64,000 bases of DNA, from assembly GCA_031771865.1 (NCBI GenBank), contig JASISA010000009.1, positions 682,001 to 746,000 on the forward strand, given 5' to 3'. The position numbers and the translations under genes were made by a program. Source of the DNA: Nothophaeocryptopus gaeumannii (taxonomy: Eukaryota > Ascomycota > Dothideomycetes > Mycosphaerellales > Mycosphaerellaceae). Positions 44,407 through 55,868 of the stretch are shown here, one piece after another. The notes beneath the pieces are model-generated. The model was not told where the DNA came from, did no database searches, and was given only the letters and a program-made list of their open reading frames with translations. Position 1 is the first letter of the stretch, and every line of letters begins with the position of its first letter.

Positions 44407-44970
44407 ACGTGTGCTCCTCATCACGAGAAATATGTAATGTTGATAATTGTACAACAGATCAATCACCAATCGAAAGCATCATCCATTTCTGCATTGGCAT
44501 TATCCTACTTGAAATTTCCGTTCTTCCCATGGATTCAATCACTCATTTCATTTCATATTGATGCCAGCAAGCTCAACGCCAACTCGACGTCCTTGCAATC
44601 GACCCCGCTTGACCAAACACGCTTTCGAGAGTTGAGGGAATCTTTTTTCTAGGATGCTCGTGAAGCGAGTGATGATTTCTCATGATGAGATTGCAACTCT
44701 TGCCCTGAAGAGCTCAAGGAATAACACAGCGACTATATCACTTGTTTCCGAGAGAACTTGAAGCGAGGAGTGGTGAGCTTAGAACGAAGTTGGAAGCCAA
44801 CTGCGATTGAGCACATGGCAGGGAGGGGCGATTACGAGAAGTAACTTTCATGACAAGATTGTCGTCACATTTATCAATCGCGTATGTACAAATGCTTTCC
44901 TCCTCTTTCGTATTGGGTATCACGCATCATCATCAACATCAAATCTCCCTCGTTTCTCTCCTACCTACTT

Positions 44971-47025
44971 CTATGGCTGGACAACGCTAGACCGTCTTCG
45001 ATCATTGCCTCCCTTCTTGCGGTTGAGACCAATAAGCTGGATCATCTCCCTCCAGAAACCAAGTGGTGGGTCGATGAACGAAGCTTCATATGCGTCAAGT
45101 GTAGGCCTCTCCCACACAAGGTCGGCTTCGGAAGGCTTGACGAATTTGGTGCGGTGGATGAGTTTCCAGACGGTGAAGAGGATGGGTGCTGTAACAACGT
45201 CAATACTCTGCATTTGTTTATTGTTGGTGGATTGCTGGACTTACCAAGAATCAACATGGCGTAGTAAATGAACCAATTCTCCGTGCTCCAAGGTGAGTAG
45301 CTGGAGTAGCCATAGCAAGTAACAATCATAATCATCCAAGCGAGACCGAGGTATGAGCAGTAGGGTTGGAACCAGCCGCAGTAGGGCAGCGTCTTGCGGT
45401 CGAGACCTTGGGCTTTGCAGGCATTGTAGAAGAAGATGTAGGTGACGGACATGGAGATGTAGTTGATCACGCCGCCGGCGGTGACCTGTAGCAATCCCGT
45501 TAGCTCATGTGCTTGCGAGCAAGTTTTTCCTGCAATATGGGGTTGACTTACGAGGTTGATCAGCCAATTAAGAACCTTCTCAGAACCATTGCTGACTTGG
45601 AGGAAGGACAAACAGGGGAAGATCATGGTGATGGCGAAGCAGAAGATCGGGACACCGGACTTGGTGCAGTAGCGGAGGACCTTGGGAGCACGACCATCGA
45701 GGGCCATACCGTACAGACTACGGGTGGCGCAGTAGGTGTACGTGTTACCGGCACTGAAGATGGAGGTGACCAGAAGGGCGTTGACGAGGTGAGGCAGGCC
45801 GTTGATCTTGAGGTTTTGCTACGAATTGAGGTCAGCGTTTAACTCGTCTGCCGCAAAGGTTGTGTGACGTACCATGGCAATGACATATGGCGAGGCAGAG
45901 GCAGTACCGCCACCAGCGGTGTCACCAGAAACGATGCCAACCAGAGTTGGATCATTGTAGGCAACGACGATTCCAGCAGCCAGAGCACCGCCGATGAAGA
46001 AGATGGCGAAACGGGCGTAGACGGTCTTGAACGCGTTCTTGATGTAGATACGAGGACGCTTGGCTTCGGCAGCCACCATCGAAAGATACTCGGGGCCGAC
46101 GATGCAGAACGAGGCAGACCAGAGGCAGGCAAGGAAACCTTCGAAGCGACCAAGAGTGCCAGTGGAACGGTGCTCGGCAAAGCTCCCGGGATTGTTCCTT
46201 CTCGACATCAGCTTTTGCAATGTGTAGATGCTAGGGGTCATTCAAGCTCACCAGTATCTGAACCCGTATGCATCTCCTCGAGGGTTGCCACCGACCATGG
46301 TAACGAATGTGAAAGCAAAGAGCAGGAAGATCAGGATGACCTTTCCTCCTGACAACCAGAATTCGGCTTCCTATAAGTGTGTTAGCGACTGTCTGAGACA
46401 CCTTCGCCTCGGAGAGAACGTACACCGTATGCCCGAACAGCCAAACAGTTGATCAACCCATAGAGCACGATACACGCGATTGGTATACTCCAAGGAGGGA
46501 TGTTGTCGCTCCAAAAGCCCAGCACAGTGGTCAGAGCAGTGATTTCGAACGGAATGATCAGAGCCTCGTAAAGGAAGAAGTTCCATCCAGCCATGAAGCC
46601 AAATGCTTCGTCGACGAAGTGTCCAGCAAGACGAATGAAGCCACCCGATACCGGGAAGAGTGTTGTCATCTCAGCGGTACCATTGTTCACCAGGGCGAGG
46701 AAGCAAGCGTAGATGGCGTATGCGAGGAATAGAGATCCAGGTCCGCCATGTGCGAGAGCGCCACCGATAGAGACGAAGAGAGCAGTTCCGATACCTGGTG
46801 GTGAAGTCAGCACGAATCGTTCAACAGTGCATGCGCCTTCCACTTACTGCCTCCGATGGCAATCAGTTGGATTTGTCTGTTTCCCAGACGTCTGTGAAGC
46901 TGATCGGGGTTCTCCGCGATATCTCCATCTTGCGTAGTGACCACCTGGTCAAGGTCAATGCCGGTTGGCTCTTGTCCCCCCTTGGACTCCCAGAAATGGG
47001 GCTTCTTCTCCTCCGAGAACGCCAT
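44971..47025 (-). CDS. YAT-family amino-acid permease, multi-exon
   Basis: Start MAFSEEKKPHFWESKG, then a cytosolic N-tail with QLHRRLGNRQIQLIAIGGSIGTALFVSIG, the hallmark of fungal amino-acid permeases (YAT/APC superfamily; about 12 transmembrane helices). Seven or so exons are separated by short introns (for example GTAAGT before GTATCGGAACT at about 46798-46849, and others near 46.38, 46.23, 45.85, 45.52 and 45.22 kb). Other marks: FPVSGGFIRLAGHFVDEAFGFM, AEFWLSGGKVILI, and the C-terminal PPLGFWREMIQLIG. It takes up amino acids across the plasma membrane by proton symport. It appears intact across all exons. Confidence 0.9.
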
Positions 47026-48874
47026 CGCGGTGGAGCACGAAGCGTAAGAAAGGTGAGATGTGTGCTGAGAGATATTGGGAACCTGAAAAGTTGAGCACGG
47101 TCAGATCGTGGCCTTTTAGGTCAAACATGAGATACCTGAGCACACGACCTGGACGCCAGAGTTCGGCAGTAATAGGTGATGTTTGGCGAGGTACTCGAGG
47201 CCTGGAAGCGATCGGCCACATCCCAGGCCCTCTGGCCGGCAGAGATCAGTACAGAGGTATCTCGGAAAGCAAAACGCTCGACCTGACGAGTAAGATCACA
47301 TCTGATACATTCGTTGGCGCTTCCTATGGCGCTTCTGGAAGTTTACACCTGCAGCGAGATACGCCATTTGCGCCGAGGACTGGCATTCTGGCATCGTTCA
47401 CACGCCTTTGCCGCGAGGTGAGGCTCACTTTGAGCTTGTTCGCGGCGAGCCCGGTGGCCTGTCGAAACGTGGATTTGGTGATTAAGATTCAGAGGCGCAG
47501 GCCTGGAACATGGGACCTAGTCGACCGGACGTACTTTCGGGTAGACGTCAGACGCCAATCCCTTTGAGATAAGGACCTGCGGCTTCCTCTATCCGATAGC
47601 ATAGAGATAACGTCGTGTCGGTTCGAGTGACCACGTCGGCTCGTAGTTGCAGAAACAATGTAAAATGATGCCAAGATTGACATTCTTGATGTTTTTGTAC
47701 CGTGATCTGCCCTGCGTACACGATCGGGGTCGGACTATCGCTGGAAATGGTCTTGAATGCGGGAGGCTGGACCGCTTCCTGCTGAGAGCACGATAGCCTG
47801 CATGTTTAGATCGGGTCTGTTTCCGGGGGCGCCGGGTTAGCAGATACACTATCCCGGCTTCACAGCCGTTGCGAATGTACCTCTTCAGACGGGTTTGGTT
47901 GTTTGAAGATGATCGTTGTTTTTCAGGATGCAATAATGGCTTGGTGGAGGAGGGTAGAATCGAGCCCAGGCATTCATCAGGCAGAAGGTGTCACGTGTCC
48001 TTCATCCTCACTCGTCTTCATCGTCTCTGCGGCTCTCACATGTCTGCGGGTACGCACCGCGCCTTCGCAGCAGCGAGTCTCATCGACGAGATCAGTCATT
48101 GCATCCTTCCTACACATTGTCGGCGAATCGATAATCCGGCCTTGCTCTGGGCCCTCTGCGTATCTACTTCCGGTGGCCTCTCCTCCCTTCATCCGTCTTC
48201 AACTGCTTGTATACCATCGATCGGATTATGACATTGCCTTGCCTGGGAGGTATTCGGCTGTTGGTCTTGCTCGCCCCGATGGCGCCGGCCGCCATGGCAC
48301 TGAAGCACTGAAAATATCCGCGATAGATAATTCTATCCGATGCAACCGCGATGTACAAGGAACGGTCCACAGCGCTCAGGTGGTCGGAGGTAATGGGAGT
48401 TCTTGTCTGAAACCAAGATCACCATCAGCAGGCCGTACGGATCTTGACCTCCGCTCGTGTGCTGATGACGGGAATTTTTGGCGCGATGCTCAGGGCATTC
48501 AACATGGCCTCGGCAGCGTTTTCCGAGTCCTGGCCACATTGGAAGACTTTTCAACCTGCGGCCATGCCTCGAAACAAGAAAGGCTTGGAAACGAGCCACA
48601 AAGTTCAGCGAGTCACATCTCTAAAGTAGAATGGCTACACGCCTGGATCTCAGTCTTGGCTACATAACATTGAAGATGATGGAGTGGTCTAGGAGTCGTC
48701 AGGTGAAATTCGAGAGTCAACCGTCCGTGAAGAGGATATTCTAGGGCGGAGTGCGTGGAAGAGTATGATAGACGTGATCTGACTTATGTTTCGCCTCTTC
48801 CGTGCAGTTTGAAGCCGTTTCGGGCAAGTGAATGCGAACACGCGACCAAGATCTTCACTTCAAGGAGGAGGAAG
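47026..48874. other. Long intergenic region, no gene recognised
   Basis: 1.85 kb. A 254-codon open frame on the plus strand (47903-48667) has no family-like features and is probably chance. On the minus strand a patch near 48.5 kb (ENAAEAMLNALSIAPKIPV) looks protein-like but is cut by stops. Confidence 0.35.
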
Positions 48875-50218
48875 ATGCTGGGGTTGCCGAACACTCCAGC
48901 CTCTTTGCGGCCTTTCAATGTTGTGGTCATTGGGGGTGGAATTCCCGGCGTGACAGCCACGATCACGGCGGCAAGGCTTGGACAGCGCGTCCAAGACCAA
49001 CCTTTCTTCGGCGGCAACGGGGGCGTAGAAGCTGGCCTTCGACCTCGCGGGTTGACTGGACCGCTTGTAGACAGTATAGCCGACCGCCACCCCAATGGAG
49101 ACTTGATGGCGAAACAACTCCTCGATGCTGAGCCCAATGTCACTCTCTTCCTGGAACATAGAGTCTACAAAGCGACAACATCAAACTCCACCATCACATC
49201 CATAGACGTTCGACACGCCCTCACATCTCACGAAATTCGCCTCTCAGCCCCTATCTTCATCGACGGCTCAGGCCACGCCCTCTTCGGTTCCCTAGCAGGC
49301 GGAAAAACACTCTTCGACCAAGAATCCTCCTTCGAGTACTACGAGTCCCTCGCGCCTCCACAGCGCTCCAATTTCCACCACGGAAACACAATCTTCTTCC
49401 GAAATCGCTCAGCCTCCCGCCCGGTGCCCTTTCCCGTCATACAATGGGCGACTCAAGTATCAAAAGACTTCGACTCCCCCCGTGGTCAACTCATCCGTCC
49501 TGGCCTCGATAACGGAGAAGGACCCTCCCTCGCCCCTCTCACATCAAACGTCAGAGGCAAATTCGTTGGCCAATGATTCATTTCTGGGAATACGGCCAAA
49601 AACTTAGATCATCACACCAAAGGTTTAAGAAATAAGAGATTTTCTCCTCCGAGCGATTTCGGGAACTTTTTCGAATATTAAGAATGGAACCCACGAGGGA
49701 GAGCACGAGAATTTGGAACTGGAGCATTTAGCTTTCGTCTCCGCGACAGGAGAATTCACCCGTTATAAAGGCCATCATATTCTTTCTGAGCCAGAAGTCC
49801 GTTTTCTCACGCCGCCTTTTCCGACGCGCTCGTCCGTCATGGAGGCGCGTTTTGTCTCCATCACGCACCTTCCACATCTGATAAATACTTATTCCGCCTT
49901 GTCGACTGGAAACGGGATGAACGAGACGGGAAGCATTACGACATCCCGCTCAGGTGTTTGTACTCGACTAATCTCGGCATTTTGTTGTCTGCGAGGAGTC
50001 ATATTAGTGTTACGCATGTCGTGGGAAGTAATACAAAATTTGTGGGGAATGGAGCGCAGCATGGGGTGGGAGTAGTTGTTATGGCTAGTTTGTGTAATAA
50101 GTATGGGGTTTCGCCGAGGCGGGTGGGTGAGGATGAGGGGAGGTTGGAGGAGGCGATGGGGTCGGTGAGGAGGATTGGGGAGAATAGGGAAGGGGAGGGT
50201 GTAAGAAGTCGGCTTTGA
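48875..50218 (+). pseudogene. Relic of an FAD-dependent oxidoreductase
   Basis: MLGLPNTPASLRPFNVVVIGGGIPGVTAT holds the FAD-binding GGGxxG loop; then LGQRVQDQPFFGGNGG, DLMAKQLLDAEPNVTLFLEHRV and APIFIDGSGHALFGSLAGG follow a family of FAD-dependent oxidoreductases related to the glycine-oxidase/FAD_oxidored group. The frame stops at 49576. Later segments (ELEHLAFVSATGEFTRYKGHHILSE near 49.71 kb, LVDWKRDERDGKHYDIPLR near 49.93 kb, NLGILLSARSHISVTHV near 49.97 kb) lie in different frames with stops between. The segment between the QRV and QD residues also lacks a few residues. The 3' half is broken several times. Confidence 0.78.
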
Positions 50219-50252
50219 TGGGAGATGGTGTGATAGTCAGATACTGGATCGT

Positions 50253-52437
50253 CTATATTGGTATGGAGGCGGCAGCTGCTGCTATCATGAGCATTGCATA
50301 TATGTGAAGCTGAGAACTCCTGCCCCTAGAGCCGCTTGTGCTCTGCTCAATCGGTGCAGACGAACTTCCAGATGCCACACTACTTCCTCCTCCATTCCCT
50401 GTCGTTGTGGTGGTTGCGGAAGACGGCTCAGTTGATGCAATTTCACTCATGATATAGCTCCCAATCGCACTCGGTACATTCTGCGATGATCCGGTAATTG
50501 AAGCTCCCGTCATTGCTTGGGGTGTAGAGTACGTCGTGCCATCCAAGACGATGCCTGCAGAACCCAAGCTCGCCGTTCTACCATCAACAATCACCGCAGG
50601 CCCGTTTACAGAGACTGTAGATCCCCCAATGACTGCGGCGTGGTAGTTGTCGATATAAGTTGCCGTGATTGGACTGGCCGAATCTCCAAACGTAGCGACG
50701 GAGTTCAAACCTGTGGGACTTGGTTGTCCATGGGGCGTTCCCGGCGTTGTAGACACAGATGGCTGATTTGAGCTATGCTCATCCGGGCTGCCTGTAGGTT
50801 GTTGTCCTCCTGGTAGCGGGTGCTCATTTGAATGGCTTGGCGCGCAGCCTGGACCCAAAGAGGCCCCAGGCGCTACGACAGGAGCACTCTCTGCACCACT
50901 CTCCATCGCCGCCCCAGTCCCCGCCGTCGACAAACTATCCGGCAGCGCCGTAGGCTCACTCCACGGCCCCTTCATCGTCGAACTCGGCGCCGCCGTCATC
51001 GTACTCCACTGATATGGCTCCGGCACAGGCAACGTCGGCATAGCAGCAACACTCTGTTGCGTCAATGCAATCGGCGGATCAAAAACCAGATTCGGCTGTC
51101 TATCATTCCAAAACGAACATGTCGACCATTCCGGCACCAAGCCTCTGATCCTCGTCGGCAGTGCCAAGAGTGGATTGAAATCACCCCATATCGTTGAGCA
51201 TGAAGGGGCTGGGTAAGCGCTGTAGGATACGCTGCCATTTCGGGTGATAGTGGCGGAGGATGCTGTGCAGCGACTTTGGCAGGCGTATGCGGTTGCTGGG
51301 ACTGGAGAGTTAAGATCGGCGAAGTTCAGTTGTGTACCAAGACCAAACCCATTCGGTGGGATGGAGCTCTCGTAGGTAGGATTGGGTTGATAGTATGCAT
51401 GATAAGCGCAGTTCGTAGAGATCTCGTCTGAGGCGAAAGTGAGGATGGTATTCTTGAAGTTGGTGCCGATTTGGGCGGCTGTTGCGGCAGGTGCTCGGCC
51501 GACGGGGTGGTAGGCTGCGTACAACGTAGCGAAGGAGATGTAGACTGATCCGGATGTGAACTCATGGCCGAGCGTAGTTATGACGGTGGATAGGTCTGTG
51601 CGAGTGACTGTCGATCCGTTGCCTCTACATAAATCGCCATCTGTTGTCGTGACTGGGAAGTAAATGAGTTGAGCAGGACCGCCTTGAACTACGCAGGGGA
51701 CGTCTGTGTCGACTGGCAGACCGCATGCTGCGTAGAGAACATTTGTGGCGCCGAACGTGTCGTTGAGGTAGAAGAGATTGGAGCCGAAGTAGTAGATTTC
51801 GCAGTCGCTCGGGTTTGGGAGGCAGGGAGGTCCAGCTGACCTGGGGTATGTGATGGTCTCAGTACCGGGATCTGTGTATGTACTGGTGCCAGTCAACGTG
51901 CGCGGAGAGTAGTCTGCTCTCGGTGTCCCATCGCAGAGCTTCGATGTGGGGAGCGTCGCGTTCGGATACAATGTGGTTGTGGTGTAGAACTCGTAAGATC
52001 GGAACGTCGTAAAGCTGGTACAGTCCGCACCCGGTGTTGCGCAGTAGGAGCAAGATCGTTGTCCGTACCACCATTGTGAGTATCCTGTCCAGCAGCTTTG
52101 AGCATGGCTCATGGCATCCACATCCAAGTTTGTGGCCCACGAAGTCGTTGTGAGACTGCATGTTGAGCACTGGAGCATGCTCTTGTTGTATGATACGCTT
52201 GTACATATGTAGTCAGAAGCATCCCCCGTAGAGCCGGGAGCGGGAGTGATGAGCGGTGGATTGCTAGTAGTGCTGCTCAAATTCGAGGCTTGCAAAGACT
52301 CAACTGCTTCAGGTCAGCATATGAAGTCCTTGGCTCTTGCTCGACACGAGAGACTGACAGCTTTGCAAGCCATATCCGAGACGAAACGACAGCTGTAAGA
52401 AAGCCAGAATATCAAGACGACATTTTCTGAAGTCCAT
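50253..52437 (-). CDS. Ser/Thr-rich cell-surface protein, GPI- or TM-anchored
   Basis: Exon 1 is 52359-52437 and exon 2 is 50253-52303 (intron GTCAGT...GCAG); 709 residues. Exon 1 supplies a signal-peptide-like start (MDFRKCRLDILAFLQLSFRLGYGLQ). The ectodomain holds at least 20 Cys in its first 420 residues (CTSVSYNKSMLQCSTCSLTT and similar) and many NxS/T sites; the second part is Ser/Thr/Pro-rich and low in Cys. The end, Ser/Gly-rich followed by IYAMLMIAAAAASIPI, fits GPI attachment. Likely a cell-wall protein; I recognise no named domain. It is a companion in style to the 55.9-59.5 kb protein. Confidence 0.8.
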
Positions 52438-53003
52438 CTTGTCGAGAACTATAGACGCGAGTTGTCCGGGATCGGAGAACACGATGCTGGTGATCGAGAG
52501 AAGGGGTCAATGTAAGAGACTTCATCTTGACGGAGGGGAGTTGAGTCCAACACAGCCACCGATGACCACGCACGCGTCCAAAGAAGATTTTGACTTTTGC
52601 TATACAGGTGGGTGCATGAGCGCAGCCGCGACGCCATCCGCAGAGCCTTGTAAAGTCGACACTTCATGGAGGGTTTGGTCGTTTGGTATGCGAACTTGAA
52701 GGACCTCTACGCGGCACCACAAGGCTGATGAGGCCGCCTACACTCTGCTCTTCGACATGCTCGTCTTTCGCAAACACACCATGTTCCTGGAAAACATGAC
52801 GTCTGTCGACCAGCGAAGTCCTCGTATATGCTCTCAGAGCTTTACCACTTCTGGTTTGCCTCGATCGTTAGTGTAATCCTCCATCCTTAATGTGTCACAT
52901 TAGATAAGCATAGCCGGAAGCTTTTAGAAAAGCTTGTCGCATTCGTACTGTTGACTTGGGAGTACTCTCCTAGCCATCTCTTGTTTTCATGTATTTCCAC
53001 AGC
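52438..53003. other. Intergenic, no gene recognised
   Basis: 566 bases between two minus-strand genes. No gene or repeat seen. Confidence 0.4.
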
Positions 53004-54641
53004 TCATGCAACTCGTCGACTCAATCGCCTATTCTCACGTTGCCTCACAATCTTCCTCTCCTCTCGTCGTCTCTTCTTCCAAGCTCGATTCAAGTCTCCG
53101 CGATTCTCGTAGAACCACTTCCTGAACTCGCTCTCCTCCTTCCCTTCCCTTTCCGCACCTGCCTTAGCCTGCGCGAGCTCGGCATCAATCATCTCCGCAT
53201 CATTCTCATCCTCTTCCTCGTCCTTTGGGAACGAGAAATCAAAATGTCTGCCAATAGCTGCCGTATCGGGAGTCGGAGCCGCGGAACGTGTACTACGCCA
53301 TTCTAGATCTTCCTTCGTGTGAGGAGTCTGAGGAGGTTTGATTTCTGTCATTTCAATTTCATGTTCTTCAGCATCCCCTCCGCTGTTGAAGAAGCTGAAG
53401 GATGTGTCAATGGGGGCAGGCTTCGGCTTGGCGACATCTTCTGGCTTGGGTGCGGTGCGTTTGAAGAGGGCTTCGAGCGGATGTACTTCTTTCGCGGCAG
53501 GTCCTTGCTCGTCTCCAACAGGTTGTGATGTAGGTTCTGGAGTCTGCGTGTTCTTGTTCGAGACCGAGTTGGACTTGGCACGAGCTAGTCGTTTGTCCAT
53601 AGCAGCTTCGGAGTCGTTGCCTTCGTCTCCAGACTCATCTTCGGATTTTAGGCTTGAAGACGACCCTGATCCTGAGCTTTCAGCACTAGAAGCAGTATCT
53701 TCGTCTCCAGACCAAGCTTCCCGGACAGGCAGTCCCGCGTGTGGAATCTCGATGTCTTCGTCTTCAGGCTCTGAGTCAAGCTCTGGAGCCTCTTCGGCGA
53801 TCGCATCTTTCTGTGCTTCGGCTGCAGGTTGAGGTTTGGGCTCCGCACTCTTCTTCTTTCTCCTCGCAGACTCCACCTCCGCCTCCGCCTCTTTCTCACG
53901 GCGCCTCTTCTTATTCGGTGGCTCCTTCTCCACGACCTTCCCATCCTCACCTACCCATCCCACACCCTCCTCATAGCTGAGAGCTTGCTTTCGAGACTTC
54001 GCACCCCCATCTTGTGGCTTCTTCGTCTTCTCAAATTCCTTGATAAGGACCTCTTTCTTTCCCTTTCTGGTCTTCTTCTCCTTTTCGTCCTCAGATTTGC
54101 TCTTCTTGCTTGGCTCTTCAGCAATTTTCTCCTCAGGAACGAGAGCCTTGAACCTCAACTTCCTCCCCTCAGGCCCGTGACTCTTCTCGTATTTCTCCTT
54201 CTTGGAGATCTTCTTGTCTGCTTTATCATCTACCCAGCCTCTCTTGATATGTCTGCCTTCTGGCAATTCATAGCCATCTAGCACTTTCTCACCGGCTCTT
54301 TTCTTACCTTTCTCTTTCTTAGCCTTCTTTCGATCTTTTCTCTCTGCGTCATCCCCACTCTCTGGTGCAACCTCCTCGCTCTTTCGCTTCTTGATAGGCT
54401 TAGCCTCTTCGATCTTAATCTTAGAGCCTTTCAGCGTCGTCCCGTTTAACTTCTTCTTCAGCTTTTGCGCTTCCATAGTCGGCAACTCCACGTATCCGAA
54501 GTTCTTCTCCGGAAACGTCTCAATTGTATGGAAAGATATGTTCGAAGCGGAAGATTGCAGCGAAGGTGGGATGTACCGGTCCAGCAAAGTCGGACTGAAC
54601 GGTGTGATATGCAGGCGCGTTCGCTCGGAACTCGCACTCAT
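53004..54641 (-). CDS. Nop8-like nucleolar RRM protein
   Basis: Intronless, 545 residues. The N-terminus (about 5-85: RLHITPFSPTLLDRYI, NFGYVELPTMEAQKLKKKLN, LKGSKIKIEEAKP) is an RNA-recognition motif; the middle is extremely Lys/Glu-rich with nuclear/nucleolar localisation patterns; acidic Ser/Asp/Glu tracts follow. The end, FRKWFYENRGDLNRAWKKRR, is the basic tail I associate with Nop8/NOL8-type proteins, which act in 60S ribosomal subunit assembly. Composition and RRM are clear; the Nop8 name is a probable, not certain, assignment. Confidence 0.75.
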   Translation of the reverse strand: MSASSERTRLHITPFSPTLLDRYIPPSLQSSASNISFHTIETFPEKNFGYVELPTMEAQKLKKKLNGTTLKGSKIKIEEAKPIKKRKSEEVAPESGDDAERKDRKKAKKEKGKKRAGEKVLDGYELPEGRHIKRGWVDDKADKKISKKEKYEKSHGPEGRKLRFKALVPEEKIAEEPSKKSKSEDEKEKKTRKGKKEVLIKEFEKTKKPQDGGAKSRKQALSYEEGVGWVGEDGKVVEKEPPNKKRRREKEAEAEVESARRKKKSAEPKPQPAAEAQKDAIAEEAPELDSEPEDEDIEIPHAGLPVREAWSGDEDTASSAESSGSGSSSSLKSEDESGDEGNDSEAAMDKRLARAKSNSVSNKNTQTPEPTSQPVGDEQGPAAKEVHPLEALFKRTAPKPEDVAKPKPAPIDTSFSFFNSGGDAEEHEIEMTEIKPPQTPHTKEDLEWRSTRSAAPTPDTAAIGRHFDFSFPKDEEEDENDAEMIDAELAQAKAGAEREGKEESEFRKWFYENRGDLNRAWKKRRREERKIVRQRENRRLSRRVA

Positions 54642-54939
54642 TGTATTTGTCGTATGGTGGTAGGTGTCAGCCAGACATGGCGGTGAGTGAACACGAATGC
54701 GCTACGAAGGCTGCTGGGCTTGTGGTGGGTGAGATCAACACTGAGCAGTGCTTCTTTCCTTGCAGCAAGAAGAAGCTCGGGAGGAAATAAGCTTACACTT
54801 TACGCTAGAGACCCCTGTTGCGGGCGAATCCGTGTGGAGCTCGACTCGTCTGTGCGTTGAGAGCATGTGAAACCTCCGAGAAGTTCTTGCTCCCTCCAAA
54901 GCTCCATAGGACATCTGTACAATGCGATAACGAACAAGA

Positions 54940-55507
54940 ATGCCACGACAGAGCTCCATGTGGCGCTATGCGCTCCTTTTCCTGTCTTTCCTCTCCGTAG
55001 CGTTAGCAGCATGTAAGCTCATCACCTCTCCGTCTCACAGCGGCCAGACTGACCAACCCAGCTCCAACATCCTTCTGCAAATGCACCTGCTGGCAGAACT
55101 CCACAATCATACCGCTCGATAGCCCTTCCACTTCCGATACCGTCACCAAGCTGGCCTTGCGCGACAATCTCCCTCTGCTCTCGCGCGAGGACTCCTCCGA
55201 CGAAGACTCCCCAATTCCTTCCAACTCCTCCGACCGCGTCCACGGCCGCACCTGCGCCGACTGCACCAAGAAGTTTTGCCTCTCCTATAATTTGCCAATT
55301 TGCAAAGACGCCACGACGGGGAAGGAGACGCCGGAAGAAGAGATGTTTACGACTTGTTTTCAGAGGGATAGTGTGAAGGATCAATTGGTTGTTTGGGTGT
55401 TCATTTTGGCTACGGTTGGGTTGTTGGTTTGGGCGGGTGTGAAGCCGGCGGTGGAGAGGTGGAGGGCTGGGTATAATCCGATTGGGAGGGGACAGAATGG
55501 ACAGTAG
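54940..55507 (+). CDS. Small Cys-rich type I membrane protein, conserved fungal
   Basis: Exons 54940-55012 and 55062-55507; 172 residues. Signal peptide MPRQSSMWRYALLFLSFLSVALAA; a lumenal Cys-rich part (SFCKCTCWQNSTIIPL, then CADCTKKFCLSYNLPICKD and TTCFQRDS); and one transmembrane helix (VVWVFILATVGLLVWAGV) with a short basic cytosolic tail. Similar short proteins with this CxCxCxxxNSTI motif occur widely in filamentous ascomycetes as far as I recall, with no assigned function. It is divergent from the Nop8-like gene, about 300 bases apart. Confidence 0.82.
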
Positions 55508-55868
55508 GTGACGAGGTACTGAGTGGGAGATGAAGAACCAGGAAGGGATAAAGAGGGATAGTTATGGAAGACACAATGCATTCCGGAGAATAGCAGCTAC
55601 CAACTTTGCGCCGATACGCTGGCCTATCCCAGAATTACATCCTCCGACGATGCTCTCTCGCTTGCTCGCTATGCAATCAATCAATCATGCAACCATGGTT
55701 CTCGTCTTCTCGTCTCTATAGCAGGATCCTTGGGTCCCCCGGCGCTCCAGGCACCTGGCCTCCCTCACCCGCTCTTTCGCTTTTGCACAATTAGAACGAC
55801 CCACCGGATCGCTCCCCAAATGCAGTGTCCTCACTTGTCTTCCGGAAACTGGAGGCTTGCGCACCAGC
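55508..55868. other. Convergent intergenic gap
   Basis: 361 bases between the 3' ends of two convergent genes; nothing recognised. Confidence 0.4.

Noticed and set aside
47903..48667. 254-codon open frame on the plus strand
   Set aside because: No conserved motifs, odd composition (many Arg, Ser, Cys scattered), no intron or promoter context; equal-looking frames overlap on the other strand. Probably chance in GC-rich DNA.
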